46,367 bases of DNA from the NCBI GenBank assembly GCA_012523185.1, contig JAAYIY010000068.1, forward strand, positions 1-46,367, written 5' to 3'. Shown piece after piece: positions 17,642 to 26,845 of this stretch; the stretch's first letter is position 1, and every line of letters begins with the position of its first letter. Below the pieces are notes generated by a model. It searched no databases. It saw only the letters and a list, made by a program, of their open reading frames with translations, and had not been told where the DNA came from. The position numbers and the translations under genes were made by a program. The stretch is from Clostridiales bacterium (GTDB lineage: Bacteria; Bacillota; Clostridia; Oscillospirales; Acutalibacteraceae).

Positions 17642-17952
17642 CAAAATTTTTTATGCGGCATGTGAGACAATTTGCATTAATAAACGACGGCGGACAAGAC
17701 GTTGCGTGTGCGCGCTTTTTTGGGGAAATAAAAACTACGCGCCCTTTGATTTTCAAAGTTCGCGAGCGTTGAGTTTCTTTTTGACTTTGGCGTTTTCACT
17801 CCCGCGTTAAAGACCTGCGAAAACGCTTTAAAATCAGGCGCGGCGCAAAGCTCGGCATTAATTTATATTTACAGCGCAAAACTCCGTTTCTTTTTTATTT
17901 GATATTTTTCATTGAATTTACTAAATGTTTTCATGGATTTTGCTAAATAAGC
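17642..17952. other. Divergent intergenic region
   Basis: Apart from the two outward-facing promoters, this stretch holds no gene, tRNA or strong palindrome that I can see. Part of it (17700-17860) has coding-like GC content but is broken by stops in all frames. Confidence 0.5.
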
Positions 17953-17981
17953 TTGCAAATAACACAGGATAACAGTACAAT
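17953..17981 (+). promoter_or_regulatory. Predicted promoter of the PRPP-synthetase-like gene
   Basis: TTGCAA (17953-17958), 17-bp spacer, TACAAT (17976-17981). The start point would lie about 30 nt before the ATG at 18019. Confidence 0.6.
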
Positions 17982-18018
17982 ATATATGTATGTGAATTAT
18001 ATAAGCGGAGGTTGTAAA

Positions 18019-19200
18019 ATGTCAGAAATTGAAGATCTCAGCAATATTCCGTTTGGGTCGCTTGGGATAATTGCCCTGCCCGGCTGCGAGGCGCTTGCCC
18101 GAAAAATCAACAGCTATCTTGTCTCCTGGAGAAACGAGCTTAAAAGCGAATACAAGGACAACATCGCTTTTTTCGGATATGTAAAAGACAGCTATCTTGT
18201 TGATATCGATTTTCCGCGTTTCGGCACGGGAGAGGGCAAGGCTGTAATCCACCAGTCTGTCAGGGGCTGCGATATGTATATCGTGTGCGATATGTTTAAT
18301 CACGGAGAAAAGTTTAAAATGTACGGTCAATGGGTGCCGATGTGCCCCGACGCGCATTATGCCAACCTCAAAAGAGCCATAAGCGCCATAGCGGGCAAGG
18401 CAAGGCGCATAACAGTAATAATGCCGATGCTTTATGAGGGCAGGCAGCACAGGCGAGGCAGCCGCGAGTCGCTTGACTGCGCGGACTTTCTTCAAGAGCT
18501 TTGCAACCGCATGGGCGTTGACAACATCATCACCTTCGACGCTCACGACTCAAGGGTTCAAAACGCCGTTCCCTTGTCCGGCTTTGAAAATGTGCAGCCT
18601 GTTTATCAAATGATAAAAGCGCTTGTCAACAACGTGAGCAGCCTTAACATAGACAAAGAGCATTTGATGGTCGTCTCACCGGACGAGGGCGGAATGTCGC
18701 GCTGCATTTATTACGCCACTGTCCTCGGAATCGAGCTTGGTATGTTTTATAAGCGCCGCGACTTTTCCGTAATCGTCAACGGGCGCAACCCGATTATAGC
18801 ACACGAGTTTCTCGGCGACAATGTCGAGGGCAAGGACGTCATAATCGTCGACGATATGATTTCATCCGGCGACTCAATGATTGAGGTGGCGCGAAAGCTA
18901 AAGGAGCTTTCCGCAAAAAGGATTTTTGTATGCTCGGCATTCGGACTTTTCTGCAACGGTCTTGACACGTTCGACAACGCTTACGACACGCGCCTTATTG
19001 ACAGAGTTTTCACAACCAACCTGATTTACCGTATGCCGGAGCTTTTGGAGCGCGAATGGTATACGGAGGTTGACATGTCAAAATATATATCGCTTATCAT
19101 CGACACTTTGAATCACGACACGTCAATAAGCGGGCTGCTTGACCCCTCCGACAGGATCAACGCCCTGCTCGAAAAAAAGGGATACAGAAAGGCGCGTTAG
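18019..19200 (+). CDS. Ribose-phosphate pyrophosphokinase-like protein
   Basis: A 393-residue protein of the PRPP synthetase family, which makes phosphoribosyl pyrophosphate from ribose 5-phosphate and ATP for nucleotide, histidine and tryptophan synthesis. It contains the PRPP-binding loop DVIIVDDMISSGDSM (near residue 275), the phosphate-loop region SPDEGGMSRC near 216, and an RQHRRGSRESL segment near 140 in place of the usual flexible-loop RQDRK. It is longer than the common 315-residue Prs, a variant seen in Clostridia. The start at 18019 is fixed by GGAGG at 18007-18011. It could be the sole Prs or a paralogue with altered regulation. Confidence 0.85.
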   Translation: MSEIEDLSNIPFGSLGIIALPGCEALARKINSYLVSWRNELKSEYKDNIAFFGYVKDSYLVDIDFPRFGTGEGKAVIHQSVRGCDMYIVCDMFNHGEKFKMYGQWVPMCPDAHYANLKRAISAIAGKARRITVIMPMLYEGRQHRRGSRESLDCADFLQELCNRMGVDNIITFDAHDSRVQNAVPLSGFENVQPVYQMIKALVNNVSSLNIDKEHLMVVSPDEGGMSRCIYYATVLGIELGMFYKRRDFSVIVNGRNPIIAHEFLGDNVEGKDVIIVDDMISSGDSMIEVARKLKELSAKRIFVCSAFGLFCNGLDTFDNAYDTRLIDRVFTTNLIYRMPELLEREWYTEVDMSKYISLIIDTLNHDTSISGLLDPSDRINALLEKKGYRKAR

Positions 19201-19213
19201 ACCAAAAAAACAT

Positions 19214-19753
19214 TCACAGGCTTATCTCGCTGTCTTTAAATTTTTCGCAAAGTATCATTACCGCGCACAGAGGGAGCAGCACGAAGCTGTCGGGGCGCAA
19301 GGAATATTTCACGGTGAGTTCGCACGGCTCAAGTGCTTTTCCGGAAATCAGCTCCACACCTCGGCGGACACTCACAACGGCTTGTTTTTCGCCGATGCTT
19401 GAGGCGGAGACGCAGCTGTCGGGATTCATGCCGTAAGTCGTCAGCAAAAGAGAGTGTTTAGATGTAAACCGTTCGGCGGGGGCGTTGCCGGACTCGGCGA
19501 TTACTGAAACCTTGTCGCACGGGGCAAACGAAGGCTCCGGCGTGCCGCCTTTAAAGATGATGACAGTTTTGTCGGCATTGCACACATCAAGCCTGTCTGT
19601 TTCAAACACTGTAAATTCCGGCGAAACCGAGCTGTATTCCGATATGCAGCCGCTCCCCAAATACAAGGCGCCGCCATTCTTTGCGAGTGAACGGCACAGC
19701 GGAAGCGTAAACCCCGTGTCTTCCCGATTTCCGAAAAGGATTATCTTGTTCAT
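19214..19753 (-). CDS. Hypothetical protein, 179 residues
   Basis: I do not recognise the family. The N-terminus ([25 protein letters not shown]) is a beta-strand/loop/helix resembling the start of a nucleotide-binding fold but lacks a true P-loop. The middle has two strand-like segments (KTVIIFKGG and KVSVIAES), and the C-terminal half contains [16 protein letters not shown]. There is no signal peptide; a moderately hydrophobic stretch ([13 protein letters not shown]) near 155-168 is short. It is convergent with the prs-like gene, with 13 nt between the stops, and divergent from metK. Codon use resembles its neighbours, so it looks like a real gene. Confidence 0.6.
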   Translation of the reverse strand: MNKIILFGNREDTGFTLPLCRSLAKNGGALYLGSGCISEYSSVSPEFTVFETDRLDVCNADKTVIIFKGGTPEPSFAPCDKVSVIAESGNAPAERFTSKHSLLLTTYGMNPDSCVSASSIGEKQAVVSVRRGVELISGKALEPCELTVKYSLRPDSFVLLPLCAVMILCEKFKDSEISL

Positions 19754-19887
19754 ACATCACCGTGCCGTTTCGTTGTTATGGGCGCCGCTATCGGCAGTCA
19801 CTTTTTATTATTTGTGCTTTTCGCCGCTTTAAACGCGGCTTAGCGTTTTTAAGCGCTTTATATTTTTTAACGAAAAGAGGAAAAATA
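19754..19887 (+). other. Leader region of metK
   Basis: It contains adjacent small palindromes (GCCGC-TTTAAAC-GCGGC and TAGCG-TTTTTAA-GCGC) followed by TTTATATTTTTT, about 25 nt before the metK ATG. I looked for S-box (SAM-I) core sequences, frequent upstream of metK, and did not see them. Confidence 0.3.
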
Positions 19888-21075
19888 ATGGCTCATCATA
19901 TGTTCACATCCGAATCCGTGACGGGAGGTCATCCCGATAAGATATGCGATCAGATATCGGACGCGGTGCTTGACGAAATCTTAAAACAAGACAAATACGG
20001 CAGGGTCGCCTGCGAAACTTGCTGCACCACGGGCATGGTGCTTGTCATGGGCGAAATCACGACATCCTGCTATATCGACATTTCAAAAGTTGTGCGGGGC
20101 GTCGTGCGTGACATTGGATACACAAGCGATGAGATGGGTTTCGACGGCAACACGTGCGCCGTAATTACGGCGATTGACGAGCAGTCGCCCGACATCAGCA
20201 TGGGTGTCAGCAAGTCTCTTGAGCTGCGCGGCGGCGCCAACACGGACGAAAACAGTCTTTACGGCGCGGGCGACCAGGGAATGATGTTTGGCTTTGCCTG
20301 TGATGAAACGCCGGAGCTTATGCCGATGGCGGCAATATACGCGCGCAGGCTTACAAACAAGCTGACGGAAGCGCGCGAAAGCGGAGCGCTCACATTTTTG
20401 CGCCCCGACGGCAAGTCGCAGGTAACTGTTGAATACGACAGCCACGGCGCGCCCGTGAGGATAGAGGCTGTCGTTGTTTCCGCACAGCACAGCGACAAAG
20501 TAAGCATTGAGGAGCTTAGGAGCGCAGTCAAAAGAGAAATAATAGACACTGTTATTCCGGCGGAGCTTGTTGATAAAAACACAAAAATACTCATCAATCC
20601 GACGGGGCGCTTTGTCGTCGGCGGTCCGCACGGCGACAGCGGCGTCACCGGGCGCAAGATTATAGTCGACACATACGGAGGATATGCCCGCCACGGCGGC
20701 GGCGCGTTTTCAGGCAAGGATCCCACAAAGGTGGACCGTTCGGCTTCCTATGCCGCCCGTTACATTGCAAAAAATATTGTCGCGTCCGGTCTTGCGTCAA
20801 AGTGCGAGGTTCAGGCGGCATACGCCATCGGCGTCGCGCGTCCGGTGTCTTTTTTCGTCGAGACCTTCGGCACTGAAAAAGCGCCGCGCGAAAAGATAGA
20901 GCGTGCCGCGGCGGAGCTTTTCGATTTGCGTCCGGCGGCAATTATCTCCCGCTTTGATCTGCGCAGACCGATATACAGAGATCTTGCCGCGCGCGGGCAT
21001 TTTGGGCGCACTGACATTGAGCTTTTGTGGGAGCGGACAGATATGGCGGAAAAACTGATTGAAGCGGTGAAATAA
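19888..21075 (+). CDS. metK: S-adenosylmethionine synthetase
   Basis: Makes SAM from methionine and ATP. The 395-residue product has the family signatures [17 protein letters not shown] near residue 14, [15 protein letters not shown] near 118, and [23 protein letters not shown] residues near 275 (here SASY). The ATG at 19888 is preceded by an AAAAGAGG ribosome-binding site; upstream in-frame residues do not match the family. prmA begins at the very next base after the metK stop, so metK, prmA and probably rqcH form one operon. Confidence 0.96.
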   Translation: MAHHMFTSESVTGGHPDKICDQISDAVLDEILKQDKYGRVACETCCTTGMVLVMGEITTSCYIDISKVVRGVVRDIGYTSDEMGFDGNTCAVITAIDEQSPDISMGVSKSLELRGGANTDENSLYGAGDQGMMFGFACDETPELMPMAAIYARRLTNKLTEARESGALTFLRPDGKSQVTVEYDSHGAPVRIEAVVVSAQHSDKVSIEELRSAVKREIIDTVIPAELVDKNTKILINPTGRFVVGGPHGDSGVTGRKIIVDTYGGYARHGGGAFSGKDPTKVDRSASYAARYIAKNIVASGLASKCEVQAAYAIGVARPVSFFVETFGTEKAPREKIERAAAELFDLRPAAIISRFDLRRPIYRDLAARGHFGRTDIELLWERTDMAEKLIEAVK

Positions 21076-22008
21076 ATGGATTGGGCGGAAATTCAAATCG
21101 AAGTCGGCTCCGAGGACGCCGACGGCGCGGCGGACATTGCGCAGATGGCGTCGTCCGGAGGCATCTTTATAGAGGATTACAGCCGCCTTGAGCAAGACAT
21201 CAAAGAGTCGGCGCACGAGGAGCTGATTGACGGAGAGCTTCTCGCGAAAGACAGGACAAAGGCGACTATACACATTTATCTTTCGCCCGGTGAGGACCCG
21301 TCAAAGACGACAAGCTTTTTGGCGGAGCGTTTTGGCGCGGCGGGGATTTCTTATGCCGCAAAGACAAAGGTCTGCCGTAACGAAGATTGGGAAAACAACT
21401 GGAAAAAATATTTTTTGCCGTTCCCTGTGGGGGAAAAGCTTTATATACGCCCCGTTTGGACAGACGATTACGATGCCGTCGAGAGAATTGTCCTCAGCAT
21501 TGACCCGGGGCTTTCTTTCGGCACCGGCACGCACGAGACGACGCGCCTGTGCCTTGAGGCAATAGAAAGCCGAGCGGGGAGCGGCGCCTTTGAAAGCTTC
21601 CTTGATGTCGGCTGCGGAAGCGGCATACTTTCAATAGCGGCGCTGCTGCTTGGCGCGCAAACAGCCGTCGCTGTCGATATTGACGCTTTCGCCGTAAAAA
21701 CAGCCCGTGAAAACGGCAGGGCAAACGATTTTGACGAGCCTCGATATAAAGTCCTTGAGGGCGACCTTGTCGATAAGGTTTCGGGCAAATTCGACGTCGT
21801 CGCGGCAAACATTGTCGCTGACACCGTCATTCGGCTTTCAAATGATGTTAAGAAGTTTATCAGCCCCGGCGGCGTGTTTATAGCGTCGGGCATAATCGAC
21901 AAGCGTGAAAGCGACGTTCTGGCGGCGTTTGACGTGTCCGGGCTTGACGTCCTGAATCGATATGAGCGGAGCGGCTGGCTCTGTTTCGCAACAACTAAAA
22001 GGAACTGA
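21076..22008 (+). CDS. prmA: Ribosomal protein L11 methyltransferase
   Basis: A 310-residue SAM-dependent enzyme that trimethylates L11. The SAM-binding motif I is FLDVGCGSGILSIAALLLGA (near 175-195), followed by AVDIDAFAVKTARENG and the motif IV-like DVVAANIVADTVI. The PrmA-specific segment DPGLSFGTGTHETTRLCLE (near 142-160) is intact. Its position directly after metK couples cofactor production to a user. Confidence 0.95.
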   Translation: MDWAEIQIEVGSEDADGAADIAQMASSGGIFIEDYSRLEQDIKESAHEELIDGELLAKDRTKATIHIYLSPGEDPSKTTSFLAERFGAAGISYAAKTKVCRNEDWENNWKKYFLPFPVGEKLYIRPVWTDDYDAVERIVLSIDPGLSFGTGTHETTRLCLEAIESRAGSGAFESFLDVGCGSGILSIAALLLGAQTAVAVDIDAFAVKTARENGRANDFDEPRYKVLEGDLVDKVSGKFDVVAANIVADTVIRLSNDVKKFISPGGVFIASGIIDKRESDVLAAFDVSGLDVLNRYERSGWLCFATTKRN

Positions 22009-22015
22009 CAAAGCT

Positions 22016-23773
22016 ATGCCATTAGACGGGTTTTTTCTCCGATTTTTAACTGACGAGCTTAACCGCGCACTGTCGGGCAGCCGTGTTGAGAAGGTCTATC
22101 ACCCTTCAAAAGACGAGCTGCTTTTACAGTTGCGCTCAAAATCCGGGGCGCACAGGCTCATGATATCCGCGTCGGCAAATTGTCCGCGCATACACATCAC
22201 TGAAAACATTCCCGAAAATCCGCCGCAGCCGTCAATGTTTTGTATGCTTATGCGAAAACACTTAAACACGGCTGTCGTCTCGTCAATTGTCCAGTCGGAG
22301 CTTGACAGGGTTGTTTTCATAAATTTCGACGCGTCAAGCGAGATAGGCGACAAGGTAAAGCTGCGCCTTTGTGTTGAAATCATGGCAAGGCACAGCAATA
22401 TTATCCTCATCAATGAGGACGGGCAAATTATCGACTCCATAAAACGAATCGACATGACAAAATCGTCATACAGGCAGGTTTTCCCCGCGCTGCCGTATGT
22501 CCCGCCACCTGCGCAGGACAAGATGAGCATATGCGCCGTTTCGGCGGACGAGCTGATGCGGCGCGTGCTTTCAACTCCTGAAAAAAGTCTTTTTTTATCT
22601 TTGCTTTCCTCGCTTCAAGGTGCGTCGCCGCTGATTTGCCGTGAAATATCCGCAAATGTCTGCGGCGGGGAGGTAAGAACAGGCGACTTGACGGCGGAAC
22701 AGTCAGCCGGTCTTAAAACAGAACTTGAAATGCTTCGCGAAATGCTGACAAGCGGCGGCGGGCAGCCGTTTCTGCTGGCAGACAAAAGCAAAAAGCCGAT
22801 AGATTTCTCTTTCATGCGTATAAATCAATACGGCTTCTCTGTGATTTCGCAAAGGATGGAGAGCTTTTCACGGCTTCTTGACAGCTTTTATTATGAGCGC
22901 GACAGGCTTGACAGGACAAAGCAGCGGGCGGGCGATATGTTCAAGGTGCTTTCAAACGCATCCTCCCGCATTTCAAGAAAGCTGAATGTTCAGCAAAAAG
23001 AGCTTAAAGACTGCGAGGGCAAAGAGACGCTGCGCATAAACGCGGAGCTTATTAACGCCAATCTCGGCACTCTTGAAAAAGGCGCGCCTTTTTATGAGGT
23101 CTTAAACTACTATGACGGCATGAGCGCCCTGCGGATATCCGTCGACCCGGCTCTCACACCCGCGGCAAACGCACAGAAATATTATAAGGAATACAAAAAG
23201 CTTAAAACGGCACAGCGTATTCTTGCGGATTTAATAAAGGACGGCGAGCAGGAGCTGCAATATCTTGAGACGGTGTCGGATCTTTTGGCGCGTGCCGACA
23301 CGCACGCCGATCTTGACGCCATAAGGGCGGAGCTTGAGGGTGCGGGATGCTTAAAGCGCAGGCGAAAAAACGATTCAAAAAGGCAAAAGTCGCTTTTGCC
23401 AATGGAATATGTTTCATCCGACGGGTTCAGGATTTTTGTCGGCAGGAACAACATTCAAAACGATACGTTGTCGCTCAAAACGGCAAAGGGCGGGGATATT
23501 TGGCTCCACACGGAAAATATACCCGGCTCCCATGTTATTGTCGAGTCGCAGGGCAGGGAGGTTCCGCCGGGGACAATAGAGCAGGCGGCAATGATTGCGG
23601 CATATCACAGCAAAGCGCGTGAATCTTCGCGCGTGCCTGTCAACTACACTTTCGCGAAAAACTTAAAAAAGCCCGGCGGCGCGCGTCCGGGCAAGGTCAT
23701 TTTCCACACATACGGCACCCTTTTTGTCACGCCGGACAAGGATAAACAAAGCAGTCTTGCGGTGAAAAGGTGA
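22016..23773 (+). CDS. rqcH: Rqc2 homologue RqcH, NFACT family
   Basis: RqcH binds stalled 50S-nascent chain-tRNA complexes and recruits Ala-tRNA to add C-terminal alanine tails. The 585-residue product shows the NFACT-N domain (MPLDGFFLRFLTDELNRAL; VYHPSKDELLLQLR), a central coiled coil (about 290-450) and the NFACT-R domain near 470-560 (FVGRNNIQNDTLSLKTAKGGDIWLHTENIPGSHVII-type residues). Older annotations call such proteins fibronectin-binding (FbpA). The ATG at 22016 matches the family N-terminus and has AAAGGA upstream. It is separated from prmA by 7 nt. Confidence 0.93.
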   Translation: MPLDGFFLRFLTDELNRALSGSRVEKVYHPSKDELLLQLRSKSGAHRLMISASANCPRIHITENIPENPPQPSMFCMLMRKHLNTAVVSSIVQSELDRVVFINFDASSEIGDKVKLRLCVEIMARHSNIILINEDGQIIDSIKRIDMTKSSYRQVFPALPYVPPPAQDKMSICAVSADELMRRVLSTPEKSLFLSLLSSLQGASPLICREISANVCGGEVRTGDLTAEQSAGLKTELEMLREMLTSGGGQPFLLADKSKKPIDFSFMRINQYGFSVISQRMESFSRLLDSFYYERDRLDRTKQRAGDMFKVLSNASSRISRKLNVQQKELKDCEGKETLRINAELINANLGTLEKGAPFYEVLNYYDGMSALRISVDPALTPAANAQKYYKEYKKLKTAQRILADLIKDGEQELQYLETVSDLLARADTHADLDAIRAELEGAGCLKRRRKNDSKRQKSLLPMEYVSSDGFRIFVGRNNIQNDTLSLKTAKGGDIWLHTENIPGSHVIVESQGREVPPGTIEQAAMIAAYHSKARESSRVPVNYTFAKNLKKPGGARPGKVIFHTYGTLFVTPDKDKQSSLAVKR

Positions 23774-23787
23774 TTTAAAAACATTTT

Positions 23788-23825
23788 GGGGCTGTCCTTT
23801 CGGGACAGCCCCTTTGCCGTTTTGA
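23788..23825 (+). terminator. Terminator of the metK-prmA-rqcH operon
   Basis: GGGGCTGTCC (23788-23797) pairs with GGACAGCCCC (23803-23812) across a 5-nt loop, followed by TTTGCCGTTTT. Confidence 0.8.
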
Positions 23826-23833
23826 TTATGGAT

Positions 23834-24061
23834 TTACTGAATAGAATCGTCGCCGCCCGTGTTTGCGAGCACGGCGTTTTCTCTGAACAGCAGGGAAAGG
23901 CACCAGATTCCGGCAAGCGCGACAAGCGTATAGATTATACGGCTGACCACTGCGCCCTGCCCGCCGAAAATCCATGCGACGATATCAAACTGAAACAGTC
24001 CGATACTGCCCCAGTTGAGCGCGCCTATGACGACTAAGATCAGAGATATTTTGTCAAGCAT
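23834..24061 (-). CDS. DUF378 (YuzA-like) small membrane protein
   Basis: A 75-residue protein with two transmembrane segments: residues 5-31 (LILVVIGALNWGSIGLFQFDIVAWIFG) and 38-60 (VSRIIYTLVALAGIWCLSLLF). The words VIGALNWG and IYTLVGLAG-type residues are the DUF378 signature. Function is unknown. AAGGAG lies 10 nt upstream of the start. It is convergent with rqcH. Confidence 0.88.
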   Translation of the reverse strand: MLDKISLILVVIGALNWGSIGLFQFDIVAWIFGGQGAVVSRIIYTLVALAGIWCLSLLFRENAVLANTGGDDSIQ

Positions 24062-24197
24062 TTATTTCAACTCCTTATCTGCTTCTCGTGTATAGTATTG
24101 ACATGGCATTTACGTTTATTCAGTGATAAAAGGGAAAAAATAAAAATAATTTGAGCAAGCTAACGGCAAATTAACGGCGGGTTAACCAACATTTTCC

Positions 24198-24226
24198 TTG
24201 AATTTAAAGCGTATGCAATGTATAAT
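24198..24226 (+). promoter_or_regulatory. Predicted sigma-A promoter for the M16 peptidase pair
   Basis: TTGAAT (24198-24203), 17-bp spacer, TATAAT (24221-24226), about 66 nt upstream of the first peptidase start. Confidence 0.7.
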
Positions 24227-24291
24227 AAAAAAGTATAATATTTTTAAGGAAAGGCGGGGTTTCGGCGCGGCTTTGCGGGCGCCGTTTTAAA

Positions 24292-25575
24292 ATGAGTGAA
24301 ATCAAACAAATCAAAATCGCCGATGGCGTTGACGCTTGTTTTGTTGTTACCGACAGGTTCAAGACAAGCAAGGTTTTGGTGACAATGGCGATGCCTTTGG
24401 AAGGAGATGTTTCCGCGAGAGCGGCTCTTCCTTTTGTTTTGCGCCGTTCTTGCAGAAAATATCCGGACTTTTCTTCCCTCAACGGCTATCTTGACGAGCT
24501 TTACGGCGCTTCGCTGCAAGCGGGCGTTGAAAAATTAGGCGAAGCTCATCTTGTCAAGATGGGCATAAGTGTAATCGGCGACAGGTTTACGCTCGACGGC
24601 GAAAGTGTCGCCGAAAGAGCTGTCGAGCTTCTTTTTGATTTGATTTTTGACCCGAAGCTTGAGAACGGGATTTTTGACCCGTCGGATGTGGAAATCGAAA
24701 AGCGCCTGCTTGCCGAAAGGATGGTGAGCGAGCTTGACGACAAGCGCGTTTATGCCGTTTCAAGGTGTCAGGAGCTTATGTGCGAGGGCGAGGCTTTCGG
24801 CAAAAACCGCTACGGCGAGCTTTCGGAGATCGAAAGCCTGACGCCGAAAAGAGTTTTTGACGCGTGGCGCGGCGTTCTTAAAAGCGCGGTAATCAGGGTT
24901 GTCGTCGCCGGGGACAGCGACACGGACAAAATAGAAAAAATGCTTTCCGACAAGTTTTCCGAAATCGAACGCAGCCCTTCGGCAATCTCGACATCATTTA
25001 TAAAAAGCGCGCGGGGCGAAAGATATTTCAGCGAGGAGCAGCCCGTCAAGCAGGGCAAGCTTGTCATGGGTTTTCGCGCGGGGATGGAGTCAAAAGACGA
25101 CTACCGCACCGCCATGACTGTTATGTCGGATATTTTCGGCGGCGGCACATACTCAAGGCTTTTTTTAAATGTTCGTGAAAAGATGAGTCTTTGCTATTAT
25201 TGCGGCTCACGCTTAAACAGGGAAAAAGGCATTATGATTGTGCAAAGCGGCATAGAAACAGAAAACGAGGAAAAGATGAAAACGGCCATTTTAGAGCAGC
25301 TTGACGCTTTGAGAGCCGGTGATTTCACAAAAGAAACGCTGGAGGCTTCAATGCTGTCAATCAACGAAACGCTGCGGGCTTACGGCGATTCGCCCGACGC
25401 CCTTTGCTCATGGTACTCCGCGCAGCTCCTTGACGAAGTGATTAAAACTCCCGACGAGCGCGCCGCGGAATTTAACGCCGTCACTTTTGACGAGGTTTGC
25501 GGCGCGGCAAAGGAAGTCACGCTTGATACTGTTTTTATGCTGATAGGGACGGAGGGAAACAGCGATGGAAATTAA
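24292..25575 (+). CDS. M16-family peptidase-like protein, probably inactive partner (YmfF-like)
   Basis: A 427-residue M16 (insulinase/pitrilysin) fold protein. Where active members have HxxEH in the first helix, this one reads LPFVLRRSCRKYPDFSSLNG, so the zinc site is missing. The rest is family-like, including the M16C region FGGGTYSRLFLNVREKMSLCYYCGSR near 285. It overlaps the next gene, which has an intact HxxEH, by 11 bp. By analogy with YmfF/YmfH and other two-chain M16 enzymes, this is probably the non-catalytic, substrate-binding subunit. The ribosome-binding site is weak. Confidence 0.85.
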   Translation: MSEIKQIKIADGVDACFVVTDRFKTSKVLVTMAMPLEGDVSARAALPFVLRRSCRKYPDFSSLNGYLDELYGASLQAGVEKLGEAHLVKMGISVIGDRFTLDGESVAERAVELLFDLIFDPKLENGIFDPSDVEIEKRLLAERMVSELDDKRVYAVSRCQELMCEGEAFGKNRYGELSEIESLTPKRVFDAWRGVLKSAVIRVVVAGDSDTDKIEKMLSDKFSEIERSPSAISTSFIKSARGERYFSEEQPVKQGKLVMGFRAGMESKDDYRTAMTVMSDIFGGGTYSRLFLNVREKMSLCYYCGSRLNREKGIMIVQSGIETENEEKMKTAILEQLDALRAGDFTKETLEASMLSINETLRAYGDSPDALCSWYSAQLLDEVIKTPDERAAEFNAVTFDEVCGAAKEVTLDTVFMLIGTEGNSDGN

Positions 25576-26842
25576 AAACTTATCAAATGAAAAGCTCGGA
25601 GAAAGCTACCGGCAGATACGCCATCCGTCGGGTCTTACGATTCTTGTCTTGTGCAAGCCGGATTATGTCTGCACACACGCGATTTTCGCGGCGAAATACG
25701 GCTCGATAGATACAATGATAGAAGAAAACGGGACGATGCGCGAGATACCTCACGGCACGGCGCACTTTCTTGAGCATAAGCTTTTTGAAAGCGAAGATCT
25801 TGACGCATTTGAGCGTTTCGCGAAAACAGGCGCCGAAGCAAACGCTTTTACAAGCTTTGACCGCACGGCATATATTTTTACCTGCACCGACAACTTCAAG
25901 CAAAACCTTGAAATACTCCTTGACTTTGTGCAGTCGCCGTACTTCACGGAGGAGACGGTGAAAAAGGAGCAGGGTATCATCGGTCAGGAAATCAGGATGT
26001 ATAAGGATGCGGCAGGCTGGGAGGTTTTGTTTAACTTGCTCGGCGCCCTGTACCACAAGCACCCCGTAAAAGTGGATATCGCCGGAACGGAGGAGTCCAT
26101 AGCCGAAATCACCGCCGAAACTCTTTACAGCTGCTACAATAATTTTTACAGCCTCGGCAACATGGTTCTTGCCGTCGCCGGCAATGCCGCATACGAGGAT
26201 GTTCTTGAAGTCGCGGACAAAGCAATCAAGGCGGCGGCCGGCTCTCCCGCAAGGAGGGAATTTGTGCGCGAGCCCGCGGCGCCCGTCAGCGGATATGCCG
26301 AAAAGAGACTGCCAGTTAAGATTCCGAAGTTTATGATAGGCTTCAAAGAAGATATAAAAACTCCGGAAAGGAGCTTAAAGGAAGTCGTCTGTGTTGAGAT
26401 TATACACGATGTGATAGCCGGAAAGTCCTCGCCGCTTTACAGACGTTTGCTTGACGAGGGGCTTGTAAGCTCCGGATTTTCAAGCGAATATTTCAGCGGC
26501 TTCGGTTTTGCCTGCTCGCTTTTCGGCGGCGACTCGCGCGACCCCGAAAACGCGGCCCGCGTGATTCGTGACGAAACAAAAAAATATAAAAAAAGCGGCA
26601 TCGGACAAAAGGAGTTTGAGCGGGCGCGCAGGCGGCTTTACGGCAGGCTTGTCATGATGTTCAACGACGTTGAGGAGATTGCCCAAAATCTTGTCGACTC
26701 CCACCTCAACGGCGACAGCCTTTTTGACGAAGCCGATATTTGCTCAAGCCTGACGCTTGACGACGTAAATGAAAAGCTCAAGGATATCCTTTGTGCCGAG
26801 CGCTCGTCCTTGTCAGTCATTTTGCCGCTGGAGGGAGAATAA
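25565..26842 (+). CDS. M16-family zinc peptidase (YmfH-like)
   Basis: A 425-residue catalytic M16 peptidase. The inverted zinc motif HGTAHFLEHKLF (near residue 63-74) gives HxxEH, and the downstream glutamate is in the ETVKKEQGIIGQEIRMY segment near 128-144. There is no signal peptide, so it is cytosolic. The start overlaps the end of the YmfF-like gene, implying translational coupling in equal amounts and a heterodimer. In Bacilli and Clostridia this pair processes or clears small peptides; the substrate here is unknown. Confidence 0.9.
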   Translation: MEIKNLSNEKLGESYRQIRHPSGLTILVLCKPDYVCTHAIFAAKYGSIDTMIEENGTMREIPHGTAHFLEHKLFESEDLDAFERFAKTGAEANAFTSFDRTAYIFTCTDNFKQNLEILLDFVQSPYFTEETVKKEQGIIGQEIRMYKDAAGWEVLFNLLGALYHKHPVKVDIAGTEESIAEITAETLYSCYNNFYSLGNMVLAVAGNAAYEDVLEVADKAIKAAAGSPARREFVREPAAPVSGYAEKRLPVKIPKFMIGFKEDIKTPERSLKEVVCVEIIHDVIAGKSSPLYRRLLDEGLVSSGFSSEYFSGFGFACSLFGGDSRDPENAARVIRDETKKYKKSGIGQKEFERARRRLYGRLVMMFNDVEEIAQNLVDSHLNGDSLFDEADICSSLTLDDVNEKLKDILCAERSSLSVILPLEGE

Positions 26843-26845
26843 ACA

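Noticed and set aside
19754..19887. SAM riboswitch upstream of metK
   Set aside because: The conserved S-box core words were not found. Only short AT-rich palindromes are present.
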